Part shown: positions 50,198 to 58,900 of the stretch, in pieces
Numbering within the stretch: position 1 is the first letter of the stretch
Layout: every line of letters starts with the position of its first letter
Assembly (NCBI GenBank): GCA_963702035.1
Contig: OY969700.1
Coordinates: forward strand, 2,046,001 to 2,110,000
Origin: VRUE01 sp963702035
GTDB lineage: Bacteria; Actinomycetota; Thermoleophilia; Solirubrobacterales; 70-9
DNA: 64,000 bases
Reading direction: 5' to 3'
Position numbers and translations under genes: made by a program
Notes under the pieces: generated by a model
Told to the model about the DNA's origin: nothing
Database searches by the model: none
What the model saw: only the letters and a program-made list of their open reading frames with translations

Positions 50198-50692
50198 ATG
50201 AAGTGCGACGCCAAGGAGATGCCCGACCCGCTGCAGAACCCGGCCTCGTGGGCCGGCAAGGACGGCGCCAGGCGCGAGCTGAGCTTCAAGGACGTGGTCG
50301 GCGCCAAGAGCAACCAGACGCGTTGGATCGCCGCCAGCGCCTTCGTCGGGCGGGCCCGAAGGCCGGGTGGCGAGGAGGTCGAGGAGGTCACGACCCGCGG
50401 GGGCGACCCGGTGGCGATGACCGTGGTGGAGACCGAGCGCCGCCTGCTCGGCATCATCGGCCAGAAAGACCCCGCGGCCCCGGCGATCTGGTGGGCGTGG
50501 CCGCTCGAGGCACTCGAGGTCGCGACCGAGGGGGTCCAGGGGATGCTGCGAAAGCGCCCCCGGATGATCTCGATCACGGCCTTCGGCTCACGGCTCGAGC
50601 TGATCGAGCTCTCCTCGATGAGAATCGACAAATCGAGCTTCACGATGGGTCAGGAGAACGCCTTCCTGAAGGCGCTCAGAGTCCGCGCCTAG
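50198..50692 (+). CDS. Conserved-looking cytoplasmic protein, unknown function
   Basis: Start ATG 50198 has GAGGAGGAGC at the right distance; ATG 50102 would add 32 residues. The 164-aa product has no signal. It has a beta-rich middle (FKDVVGAKSNQTRWIAASAF, VTTRGGDPVAMTVVETERRL) and the C-terminal strands PRMISITAFGSRLELIELSS. This alternation suggests a single small beta-barrel or PH-like domain. No family is recognised. Confidence 0.6.
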   Translation: MKCDAKEMPDPLQNPASWAGKDGARRELSFKDVVGAKSNQTRWIAASAFVGRARRPGGEEVEEVTTRGGDPVAMTVVETERRLLGIIGQKDPAAPAIWWAWPLEALEVATEGVQGMLRKRPRMISITAFGSRLELIELSSMRIDKSSFTMGQENAFLKALRVRA

Positions 50693-50973
50693 CGCCCGTC
50701 GCCGGCCGCCCCGAGGTCATCTGTCGATTTCGGGCAGTCGCCCGCGCGCGGCCTCAGCTGCCCGCCCGCGAGGGGGAAGCGCCACAACGACTTGGCGGTC
50801 GCGTCCTGCCAGGGTGCTGAGCCTCGGCGTTAGGCCAATTTGTAGCGAATACGAAAGAGACAGAACGCCGTCGCGCCGTGAGGCAGCCTCGGGGTGCTGG
50901 CGCTCCAGCTCCTCGGTAGAATGGATAGCTGCACAGCGAGCAGCGGCCAGAGTTAGCCGCACGCTCACTGCGT

Positions 50974-51046
50974 GGGGCTATAGCTCAGCTGGCAGAGCGC
51001 CTGGTTCGCAATCAGGAGGTCGGCGGTTCGAATCCGCCTAGCTCCA
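50974..51046 (+). tRNA. tRNA-Ala (anticodon CGC)
   Basis: A 73-nt cloverleaf: acceptor GGGGCTA/TAGCTCC with discriminator A, D-arm GCTC..GAGC, anticodon stem CCTGG/TCAGG with loop TTCGCAA (anticodon CGC), T-arm GGCGG TTCGAAT CCGCC. CCA is not encoded. It reads GCG codons. Its 3' half is antisense to the end of the minus-strand gene 51012-51527. Confidence 0.95.
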
Positions 51047-51527
51047 TTCCAAAAAGCGATCCGCGTGACATGTCGCTCGATGCGTACTCCTCGGTGTACC
51101 AGCTTACGCGCTGTGTGTCACGACGCTTGCATTGGCTCTGCCAGTAGGAATTCCCTTCGGAATCGAAATCCCCCCTATCTGCCTTACATTGCCACCCCGC
51201 CACGCGACGTGAGCGGCTCATTTTGAGGATAACCCTTCGAGTAGCAGGGCAGCTGATGCCTTGCGCATGGATTTTCGACACTCCGAGCCGAACACGGCCG
51301 AACCCCTTCGCCTGAACGACTGCATCAAAGGCAGCGCAGCTTCGGCGACTGTAGGAGTGCCGCGAGAGGCCGTGCGCTTGCTGGTCCCTTGCAGCGATAG
51401 CCACAGCTGAGACGGATGCCGTTCCGCCCACAGCCAGAACCAGCAGGAACATGGCTGCCGCCATCCATAGAAGAGAGCGCCGCATCTTGGTAAAGGGTGC
51501 GAGGCGTCGGCGCATGGACGTCATCAC
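51012..51527 (-). CDS. Small secreted SC-ARR-family protein whose end runs antisense through a tRNA gene
   Basis: Start ATG 51527 overlaps the upstream stop (ATGA). The 171-aa frame has a signal helix (SLLWMAAAMFLLVLAVGGTA). The core reads SCAAFDAVVQAKGFGRVRLG, ISCPATRRVILKM, VAGWQCKADRGD, SQCKRRDTQRVSWY. After that about 25 residues remain, ending ELGGFEPPTS. That ending is the reverse-strand translation of the tRNA-Ala T-arm and acceptor, so the natural stop was probably lost and the frame reads into the tRNA gene. Confidence 0.7.
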   Translation of the reverse strand: MMTSMRRRLAPFTKMRRSLLWMAAAMFLLVLAVGGTASVSAVAIAARDQQAHGLSRHSYSRRSCAAFDAVVQAKGFGRVRLGVSKIHAQGISCPATRRVILKMSRSRRVAGWQCKADRGDFDSEGNSYWQSQCKRRDTQRVSWYTEEYASSDMSRGSLFGMELGGFEPPTS

Positions 51528-51895
51528 ACCGAATATTCGAATCGGAAGGCCTTTTCGCCGTGGACGCAGCGCACGCGAACATCCGAGTCTTGCTCGGGCG
51601 GGGTCAGGTCTTCGTAGACGTGGCAGCGAAAACGCCCGATGTGCGTCACGTGCCCTTCGCTGAGGGGAGTGTGGCTGGTGCCGTTATGGTCGTCGTAATA
51701 GTCCGCTGCGCCCTGGCAGCTCATATTCCTAACCGACAAGATCCTGACGAGCGGAGGGTCCTGCGCATGGACCGAGGACGGGCAGCTCCGTACCGCTGCT
51801 TGCGCTGGCGACGACATCCATATGGCTACCAGTGCGAGGGCCGAGATAGCGAGAATGGCGGTGGCTATGCCCGTGCTGGATCTACTGAGTCTCAA
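51524..51895 (-). CDS. Small secreted protein of the SC-ARR family (variant core)
   Basis: Start TTG 51895 follows AAGGAG. The 123-aa product has a signal helix (GIATAILAISALALVAIWMS). The core reads SCPSSVHAQDPPLVRILSVR, MSCQGAADYYDDH, IGRFRCHVYEDL, VRVRCVHGEKAFRFEY. The ARR helix is changed to GAADYYDDH, but the four Cys and the C-terminal basic turn with aromatic strand are kept. It is the first gene of a coupled pair with 51012-51527. Confidence 0.7.
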   Translation of the reverse strand: MRLSRSSTGIATAILAISALALVAIWMSSPAQAAVRSCPSSVHAQDPPLVRILSVRNMSCQGAADYYDDHNGTSHTPLSEGHVTHIGRFRCHVYEDLTPPEQDSDVRVRCVHGEKAFRFEYSV

Positions 51896-52167
51896 TCGAA
51901 CTGGCTCCTTCCTGCTGAGAAGTCTGAGAGTACTGCACCACGCTCGTCATGCGCAGTCCGTAAAGGTGCCAGGATCAGAGATCGCCCACCCGCTTGGCGA
52001 CGCTGCGAAAACGCTTTCGTCGATGCTCTCAAAACGGGCGCCCAGCACAGGGAGCGAATGCAGCACGGCGATGCGGGCGAAGCCATGGTCCCCTGAGCAA
52101 CCTGAATGAACTAGCGGATCTGTGCGAGGATGAGGGAGATAGAGCACAAACAGATGGTGAACCTAAG

Positions 52168-52773
52168 ATGATTTCTTCTGAAACGCTGATCATCAGCGCG
52201 GCGCTTCGGCAAAGATGCTGGAGGGTCGCCCTTGCTCCAATGCTAGTTGCAATCGCTTGCGGAATCGGTGCGGCGACGGCGACGGCAGTCACTCTCCCCG
52301 TCTCGCCGGTCTACCTCAATGCGTCCAGCGCCTATGAAGGACTTCAGGTGCAACCGCCGACCATCACCTATACCGGTGACGGAACGGGCTTTCTCGGTGG
52401 CGCGGATGCCCGGAATCGGAACTCAGGAATAGCCTGGGTGCGATGGACCACCTTCCGGACCTTTGGCAGGGGCTTCAACCAGCTGAACAACTGCAGGCCA
52501 AGCTGCGCTGGCGGCCACTTTCACGGCTACCCGGTACGAATTGAGATGTGGCGGCCGCGCTCGCTTGGCGGAGTTCTGGTGTTCACGCGCATGACGATCT
52601 TCTATAAGAAACATCGACCTCGCCGAGAGCCACGTCACTACACGTTCACCGACACCTACCGGAGCGGTGGCTATAGCTGGGGGCCGCCGGACGCGGAGGG
52701 TTATTGCATCGACACGCACGGCCTACCGCCCGAGCCGACCTGCAAGAACATCCACTCTTTGCCGTCGAAGTGA
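52168..52773 (+). CDS. Secreted protein of the WxxWG family (type-2 domain)
   Basis: Start ATG 52168 gives 201 aa with a signal helix (VALAPMLVAIACGIGAATAT). The mature part has TYTGDGTGFLGGADARNRNS, GIAWVRWTTFRTFGRGFNQL, NNCRPSCAGGHFHGYPVRIE, then LVFTRMTIFYKK. The order I.WV.W...R.fGRg...NC.PSCa.g....YPvrI....R...VFTR matches the second domain of 43971-44912. C-terminal Cys lie in GYCIDTHG and PTCKNIHS. Confidence 0.68.
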   Translation: MISSETLIISAALRQRCWRVALAPMLVAIACGIGAATATAVTLPVSPVYLNASSAYEGLQVQPPTITYTGDGTGFLGGADARNRNSGIAWVRWTTFRTFGRGFNQLNNCRPSCAGGHFHGYPVRIEMWRPRSLGGVLVFTRMTIFYKKHRPRREPRHYTFTDTYRSGGYSWGPPDAEGYCIDTHGLPPEPTCKNIHSLPSK

Positions 52774-52999
52774 GCCCGCGAGTCACACGGTCTGATTGAA
52801 GCTGATCCCGCGCCATGCTCGAAGCCTCGGTCGGCGCGTCGCCCCGAAGCCAGCCGTGGCCTGACGGGCAGCCGTCTGGTTTCAGTCCGATTCGATCTTC
52901 GACCTATGAGTTGTCCTCCCGGAACGTCGCTCTAGACTGCCTGTGTCAGGCGTTCGGAGTTCCCCGAAGGCAATCATGAGTACGAGGGGGTAGAGAGCG

Positions 53000-53416
53000 G
53001 TGCGAGTCATACGCTTCGTGCATTGCGTCGGTGCGGCGGTTGTTCTCCTCGCCGCGCTCTGGACAGCTGGGGTGACGGGTGCGCTGGCTAGCGTGAGCGC
53101 GAGCGCGTCGGCGCGCTGCTCGACGGTGAAAGTCAACCCCGGCAAGCGATACGGCGGCAAGCAAACGCTGCGTGTGGCGACAGTCGGCCGGGTCCCCTGC
53201 GGGAAGGCTCGCCACCTGACGCGCGCCTACTTCCGCAAAATGGGGGCCGGCAAGTGCGGGCACCTCAACAACTTCTGCGACCTGAGGTTGGCGGGCGGCT
53301 GGTCGTGCTCGCTCTTCTCTGCCATCGAGACGCAGGAAACGGGCGGCGCCATTGCCGGGTGCGCGCGTCGCGCCGAGCGGGTCAGGATGTACCCGGTCGG
53401 CAAGAGGACCGCGTAG
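53000..53416 (+). CDS. Small secreted protein of the SC-ARR family
   Basis: Start GTG 53000 gives 138 aa. It has a signal helix (VGAAVVLLAALWTAGVTGAL). The core reads ARCSTVKVNPGKRYGGKQTL, GRVPCGKARHLTRAYF, GGWSCSLFSAIE, IAGCARRAERVRMYP. An extra Cys pair (GKCGHLNNFCDL) is inserted between the helix and the GW.C strand. The function is unknown. Confidence 0.72.
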   Translation: MRVIRFVHCVGAAVVLLAALWTAGVTGALASVSASASARCSTVKVNPGKRYGGKQTLRVATVGRVPCGKARHLTRAYFRKMGAGKCGHLNNFCDLRLAGGWSCSLFSAIETQETGGAIAGCARRAERVRMYPVGKRTA

Positions 53417-53466
53417 GAGCGCCGGGGCGCATCGCGCTGCTAGAAGCAGTAACGTCCGGGCCTCGA

Positions 53467-53967
53467 ATGTGTGCTCGCCCTCGGCTGTTCTCCATTCGTC
53501 TACCAGCCCTGTTGGTCCTTGGTGGGGCAGCGGTGTCGCTGATGGCGGCCTCAAGCGCGGCCCGCGGCTACCCGTTCCCGGTACCGCACACCCCGCCGTT
53601 CATCATGTGCGACAACCCGAATCACACGGACTACCCAACTGGCAAGCGGGCGCCGATGTTCTGCATGCTCGGCCTGTACGAATCCGAATACCAGGCGCAA
53701 CCGATCAATGGGCATCCATTCGAGGCAGTGACCCTCCGAAAGCTGCGCTGGAAGCACTGGGGCCACCATCGCAAGGCAACTGCTCGAGGCCTAGCCTGCC
53801 CTCGCTATGGCGGACGCGGCTGCCAACGTACCCGGGTTATCGTCGAAGATGCTCGCCGGATAGGGCCAGCAGGCTTCAACTGGATCTATCAGCGGACTAA
53901 AGTCGAACGTCACAATCGTGCCGGCCATCGGTACTTCGACTGGTATCAGCCCGGGGTTGACTACTAA
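53467..53967 (+). CDS. Secreted protein, WxxWG family
   Basis: Start ATG 53467 gives 166 aa with a signal peptide (IRLPALLVLGGAAVSLMAAS). The core reads HPFEAVTLRKLRWKHWGHHR, KATARGLACPRYGGRGCQRT, then RVIVEDARRIGPAGFNWIYQ. N-terminal Cys lie in MCDNPNHTDYP and MFCMLGLYES. The W..WG and the following C..C plus strand match the family. It is followed after 18 bp by another member. Confidence 0.7.
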   Translation: MCARPRLFSIRLPALLVLGGAAVSLMAASSAARGYPFPVPHTPPFIMCDNPNHTDYPTGKRAPMFCMLGLYESEYQAQPINGHPFEAVTLRKLRWKHWGHHRKATARGLACPRYGGRGCQRTRVIVEDARRIGPAGFNWIYQRTKVERHNRAGHRYFDWYQPGVDY

Positions 53968-53985
53968 GGAGAGGTAGGGAACCCA

Positions 53986-54420
53986 ATGAAGACTTTCCGC
54001 CCACTGCTGCTGGTAACCACCCTGGCTATCGGCCTCCTCGTTGTTCCCTCCAGCGCAACTGCCAATGTCGTTCTCGGCTCGAAGGCCTTCGCTCCGAACG
54101 GCGCTGGCTGGGGCACCGCTCATCCGAAGAGTATTTTCAACGGCGGTGATCCCAGTGGTTCCGTCAGGAACATTCATTGGAAACATTGGGGCCAGCCAGT
54201 CGCCATCGCTCATGGCCTGAACCCGATTTTCAAGCCGGGTGGCGGCTACTACAGCAAGCCGGGTCGCATCAAGCTGCGCGCCGACCGGATCATGCAAAAC
54301 TGCAACGGGCATCGTGCTTACAGTCGCCTGATGGCCCGCTTCCCGAAATACCCAGGCGGAGCACTTGGACCCTGGCAATTGTGGGCAGGGGCATCCACTC
54401 TCTGCGGCGGGATCGTTTAG
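53986..54420 (+). CDS. Small secreted protein of the GGDPSG / WxxWG family
   Basis: Start ATG 53986 (AAGGAGAGG upstream) gives 144 aa. It has a signal helix (LLLVTTLAIGLLVVPSSATA). The core reads KSIFNGGDPSGSVRNIHWKH, WGQPVAIAHGLNPIFKPGGG, YYSKPGRIKLRADRIMQNCN, HRAYSRLMARFPKYPGG. It is the shortest full-length copy and closely parallels domain 1 of 43971-44912 and the product of 37779-38255. Confidence 0.75.
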   Translation: MKTFRPLLLVTTLAIGLLVVPSSATANVVLGSKAFAPNGAGWGTAHPKSIFNGGDPSGSVRNIHWKHWGQPVAIAHGLNPIFKPGGGYYSKPGRIKLRADRIMQNCNGHRAYSRLMARFPKYPGGALGPWQLWAGASTLCGGIV

Positions 54421-54769
54421 CCAGATCGCCGGCAAGTGGCTGGTGGTTGTTCGCAAGTCGAGCGTGCTTTCTCCGCTCATGGCACCTTCGGCGAGGTCCA
54501 AGAAGTGGACCTTTCTGCTCCTGGTAATGGCTGGCCAGAGGGAGACCGAAGGCGCGCTGCGCGATGCGAATCCCCGCCGCGGCCGCAGATCTCTGACCGC
54601 AGTTGACTGGCGTCGGCACCTTAAAGAGCCGCTCCGTGGTTCTGCCACTCGGATTGAAAAAGTGGCAGAAAGCCATGTAGATCGCCGCATATCGCGACAC
54701 ATCGGGGGTAAACTGGCGACGTCGTTCCCACTGATTTGCAGGGAGAAAGTGCTGCAAATAAGCCTACTT
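54421..54769. other. 349-bp gap before the second tRNA-Ala
   Basis: No credible gene was found. The only item is a copy of CCGCATATC (54685-54693), one of four 9-mers clustered around the attachment repeats of the tRNA-Ala island. It lies outside the island and may be left over from an earlier integration. Confidence 0.4.
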
Positions 54770-54842
54770 GGGGCTATAGCTCAGTTGGCAGAGCGCCTGG
54801 ATCGCACCCAGGAGGTCGGCGGTTCGAATCCGCCTAGCTCCA
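54770..54842 (+). tRNA. tRNA-Ala (anticodon CGC), second copy and integration site
   Basis: The 73-nt cloverleaf is the same as the copy at 50974 except in the anticodon arm (CCTGG ATCGCAC CCAGG) and one D-loop base. The anticodon is CGC. Its last 42 nt are repeated exactly at 59864-59905, which marks it as the attachment site of an island. Confidence 0.95.
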
Positions 54843-54912
54843 TTCAGCAGAACCCCTGCACGTCGCAATATCGGGTTTCGGCAACCGTTTGAACCGAGAC
54901 CCAAAATTCCCT

Positions 54913-54941
54913 CCCGATCAGGCAGAAACTGCCTGATCGGG
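54913..54941. repeat. 13-bp hairpin at the left inner end of the island
   Basis: CCCGATCAGGCAG, loop AAA, CTGCCTGATCGGG. The first 16 bases (CCCGATCAGGCAGAAA) recur as a direct repeat at the other end of the island (59713-59728), where they form another hairpin. GATATGCGGCGATTG (54946-54960) follows at once and is inverted at 59755-59769. The hairpin could be a terminator or an integrase-related site. Confidence 0.55.
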
Positions 54942-55065
54942 GCCAGATATGCGGCGATTGCCCGCGATTGCCCTTGATTCCGCTCGCTTTGGTTGGCGAC
55001 CAGAGCTAGACCGTCCGTATCGGCCCCGCAACGGCGCGCGGCCCCAACGGAATCAGGAGATCGCC

Positions 55066-55410
55066 ATGAGCACCACCGCCACTAAAAAGCAGCCCAACCG
55101 GACCAGCAAGCGCACCGGCAAAGGCAGCAAATCCAAGGCACCCAAACCCGCCTCGGCGAAATCGAAAACGGCCAGCGCGAAGACCGCCGCCAACAAAGAC
55201 GGCGGCAAGCGGCTGAGCCCCGGCGCGCTGGAGGGCCTCGTGCTCGGCTACATGAAAAAGAACCGGGGCAAGCTGCCCGCCACCTCCGGCGTCGTCGGCC
55301 GCGGGATCAAACGCTCCCCCGGCGCCATCGCCAACTGCCTCGAGCGGCTGGAGAAGGCGGGCAAGGTGAAGCTGACCAACAAGAAGCCGCGCGAATACGA
55401 CCTCGCCTGA
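55066..55410 (+). CDS. Basic histone-H1-like tail with a winged-helix domain
   Basis: Start ATG 55066 follows CAGGAGATCGCC. The 114-aa product has an N-terminal Lys/Ala/Ser/Thr-rich tail (KKQPNRTSKRTGKGSKSKAP with KPASAKSKTASAKTAANK). A small winged-helix domain follows: LSPGALEGLVLGYMKKNRGK, RSPGAIANCLERLEKAGKVK, KPREYDLA. Such proteins bind DNA non-specifically through the tail and are common on actinobacterial plasmids and islands. It would act as a nucleoid-type or regulatory protein of the island. Confidence 0.75.
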   Translation: MSTTATKKQPNRTSKRTGKGSKSKAPKPASAKSKTASAKTAANKDGGKRLSPGALEGLVLGYMKKNRGKLPATSGVVGRGIKRSPGAIANCLERLEKAGKVKLTNKKPREYDLA

Positions 55411-55428
55411 GCGGCAGCAGTCCCTCTT

Positions 55429-55524
55429 GGACGCGATTCCTCGGGGGCCGTAGCACGGGGGGGCCGCGGCGGCGGGTGGGGACAACCCCGACCGCGCGGC
55501 TCCGGCCCCCGAGGAATCGCGTCC
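55429..55524. repeat. 96-bp structure with a perfect 22-bp inverted repeat
   Basis: The arms (55429-55450 and 55503-55524) are exact reverse complements: GGACGCGATTCCTCGGGGGC, then CG. The 52-nt interior can fold further (GGGG ACAA CCCC near 55478-55489 within CCGCGG...CCGCGCGG). It lies between two genes, just after a stop codon. This is far longer than needed for a terminator. It may be a replication or transfer site, a structured RNA, or a miniature transposon. Confidence 0.6.
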
Positions 55525-55617
55525 ACCCCGAACGAGCAAAGACGAAATAAAGCGGCCTCCGGCGGCGCCGTTAACGCCGACCGGAGACCTGACCAAAAGG
55601 AAGGCGGTACCTCCCTA

Positions 55618-55863
55618 ATGGCTACCTCGAACCCTACGGACTCCGGCTGCGGCCGGTGCCGGCTAAATCACGAAGAAGACGATGCGCTGGAGAGGGCGGT
55701 TCTCGGGGTCGTCCTCGAATTCCATCCCGACGCTTTCACGAAGGACGAGCTGTTTCGGGAAATGACCCAAGGCAGCGGATCCACGTCACCGACCTGGACC
55801 GATGCCTTCCTTCGTCAAGCGAGAATGCCTGCACGGCAGATGCACCCCACCCTCGCCGTTTGA
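55618..55863 (+). CDS. Small wHTH-like protein, possibly frameshifted near its end
   Basis: The frame of 81 codons (from ATG 55618) begins MATSNPTDSGCGRCRLNHEE and continues ALERAVLGVVLEFHPDAFTK, DELFREMTQGSG. This is the first half of a winged-helix domain of the type ERAVL..LL..HP...T.DEL. The expected next part (a recognition helix then a basic turn) is better read in the next frame (KRECLHGRCTPPSPFDPES) from about 55800. One base lost or gained near 55800 would explain this. The gene may be dead or need checking. Confidence 0.45.
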   Translation: MATSNPTDSGCGRCRLNHEEDDALERAVLGVVLEFHPDAFTKDELFREMTQGSGSTSPTWTDAFLRQARMPARQMHPTLAV

Positions 55864-55980
55864 TCCTGAAAGCGCTGCGGCTAGGAAACAGCAAGAGGCG
55901 AAAGATGAGGATCGAACTATCGTAGTCAGGGCTACAATTCCCGGCAACAAAACCGAGCGTTTATGGCCCAAGGAGGGCAT

Positions 55981-58900
55981 GTGCCTGGAAGTTTGGCGGG
56001 GGGGACTGATGAGGTGATCTCTGCAAGGACGGGCAGGAGTCGTGAGGAGGACAAGCGGCTGCTTCGGCCTCGGGATTCCAACGGGCTTCTTACAGCTTTC
56101 GTGGGCGTGATCTGTCTTTTGGCCCTCGGCCTCTGTTCGCCGGCATCGGCGGCGATCACCCGTTCGGGCACGCTGCGAGCGACCGTGGCCGACAACTTTC
56201 GCACTGGTCGGTCGACCACCAGGTACAGCCTTGAAACTGCCGGGAAGGAGATTCCGCTGCGGCCGACCATTCTCAGGGCGGAGCCTGGGGAAAAGGTCTT
56301 GGTGACGGGCAAGATGCGTGATGGTCTCGTCGTCGGCGCCGTCCGGAGTTCGAGGAACGAGCCCGAGCGCCTGGCATCACCGTCGGTACTGGGCGCCGGA
56401 GCGGTGCAAGCCGCCGAGACTCCCGCCGAAGAAGGCACGCGCAAGGTCGCGGTCATTCTGTTCAGTTTTCCCGGGGACCCGCCCTCATGGTCTCTGGAAC
56501 AGGCACGATCAAGGGTCTTTACCGCCTCCAACTCGGTTAACGCCTTCTACAAGGAGGAGAGCTTCGGCCAGATTTCCCTAAGGGGCAAGCTGCGGGCCGA
56601 CGGGGACGTGTTCGGGCCATTCAGCCTCAGCGGCTCGGCAGCCGGCTGTCCCTACGAAACTTGGGACGACGAAGCCGATCAGGCGGCAACGGAAGCGGGG
56701 ATCGACCTCACCGGCTATCAGCACATCATCTACATCTCCCCCTTCGAGAGCGCCTGTCAGTGGGGGGGAATCGCGGCCTTGGGGGGGAGCCGAGTCAACA
56801 TCAACGGGAACTCCTTCGGTGAAGCCCCCACGGAGACCATCGCGCACGAGCTGGGCCACAACCTCGGGTTGCTGCACGCCGGGAGCTGGACCTGCACTTC
56901 GGGCGGGGTGAGGGTCCAGATCAGCGACAACTGCACGATCAGCGAGTACGGCGACCCCTTCGACCCCATGGGCACCGGATTCAGGCATAACAACGGCTGG
57001 AATCTGGCAAAGCTCGGCATCCTCGGCCCGGAAAACGTCAAGACGGTCACGACCTCGGGCACCTACTCGATTCGCTCCGCGCTCTCCCCGACGACGGAAC
57101 CGACGGTGCTGCGCGTTCCGCGGAAGCGAGCGGTGAACAACAACAGCGTCTCCTCCTGGTACTACCTCGAAATCAGGCAAACCGGCGGCGTCTTCGAGAA
57201 CGTATCCGACGCCACCATGACGGGTGTATCGATTCGTGCGACGGCGGAAGGCCAATCGCCGGAGACGCTGCTGCTCGATGCCAACCCAGCGACGTCGACC
57301 TTCGCCGATGCCCCGTTGAAAGTCGGAGAGACGTTTGACGGAGGGCCTGTGCAGATCAAGACCCTCTCGGCGGGGGCTGGGCATGCCACCGTAGAAGTCG
57401 AAGTTGACACCGAGCCCCCGAGTCGCCCGGAGCTTGAAGCGACCGTAAGCGCTGACGGAGTCCAACTCAACTGGACCAGCACCGACAACGTGGGGGTGGA
57501 AAGGTATTTCGTCTACCGGGATGGCAAGGTGCTGACCAATCTCTCGACCCCCGGCTTCCTCGATCGCTGGGCTTCGGCAGGCGACCACGATTACGTCGTC
57601 GTCGCCCGCGACGAATCCCGAAACGAAAGCGAACCATCCGAACCATTGACGGTCACCGTTCCGGTCCGGTCGGGACCGACCTGCTCGGAGGGGAAGTGCA
57701 AGCTCGCCTATCGCTACTCCGGAGCGCCCGCAACCTGGACCGTGCCGCCTGGCGTTAACGGCGCGTTCCTGACCGTTGACGGAGCTGCAGGCGGAGGTAT
57801 CGGTGGAGGGCCGGACCGGGTTGGCGGGAACGGGGGGCGGGTCTGGGGGACGCTGGAACCGCTGACGCCGGGACAGGTGGCGGAAATCAGCATCGGGGGG
57901 CAGGGCAAGCCTTACGCCGAAGGGGGTGCCGGGGGGTTCAACGGCGGGGGCAGCGGCGGCATTGGGGGAGGGGGCGGTGGCTACACGACGTTCGCGCTCG
58001 ACTCCACGCTCGAGGTGCTTGCCGGCGGGGGTGGCGGCGGCGGTCTGGACGGCGCCAACGGCACCTTGACGGCGACCGGCGGCCACGGCGGGGCCGGTGG
58101 CCAGCTGGGCTCTGCCGGCACCCGCGGCTTCAACAACATTGCGCAGGGGGCGACTCTCGGGGGCGGCAAGGGGGGCATCGGGGCTGGTGCAGGCGCCACG
58201 GGCGGAGAAGGCGGAACGGTAACCGGCTCGACCGCCTGCCCCGGGGGCGCTCATGCCGGCGCATCAGGCGCACCGGGAAGCAGTTTCAGTGGCGGCGGCG
58301 GGGTCGCAGAAGCTGGCGGCGCTGGAGGAGGTGGCTATGTCGGCGGCGGCCAAGGTGGTGGAGCCGCTGGCGACAACTGCGGCGCTACGGCCGGCTCGGC
58401 CGGGGGTGGCGGTGGGTCCAGCTTCGTGGCGCCGGGGCTGCAGGCGAGCTTCGGAACGGCGAGCGGAGAAGGCGACGGATGGCTGTCCATCGAATACGAC
58501 GATCCGGTGGGCCTCGCGTCCCATAGCTATACGACCTACGAGGATCAGGAGCTCGACGTTCCAACCGGCCTCGGCGTTCTTTCGGGTGGCTCAATCCCGG
58601 AAGGTGCCTCGTTGACCCTGGTCGCCCCTCCGGCCCACGGCACCTTGAATATCCAGAACGATGGGTCGTTCAGTTACCTTCCAGAACCTTCCTATCTCGG
58701 ATTGGACTCCTTCACCTACCGGGCAACCGATCCCGCTATGAATTACGCCGAAGCCACGGTCGCGCTGAACGTGGCCGGTCCGCCATCCGCGGTGATCTCC
58801 TCGCCGGCTGCCGGCGGTTCCTATCTGGTCGGGCAGGTAGTGCCGACGACGTTCTCATGCAGCGAGGGAACCGGCGGAACCGGCCTCTCCTCGTGCAGCG

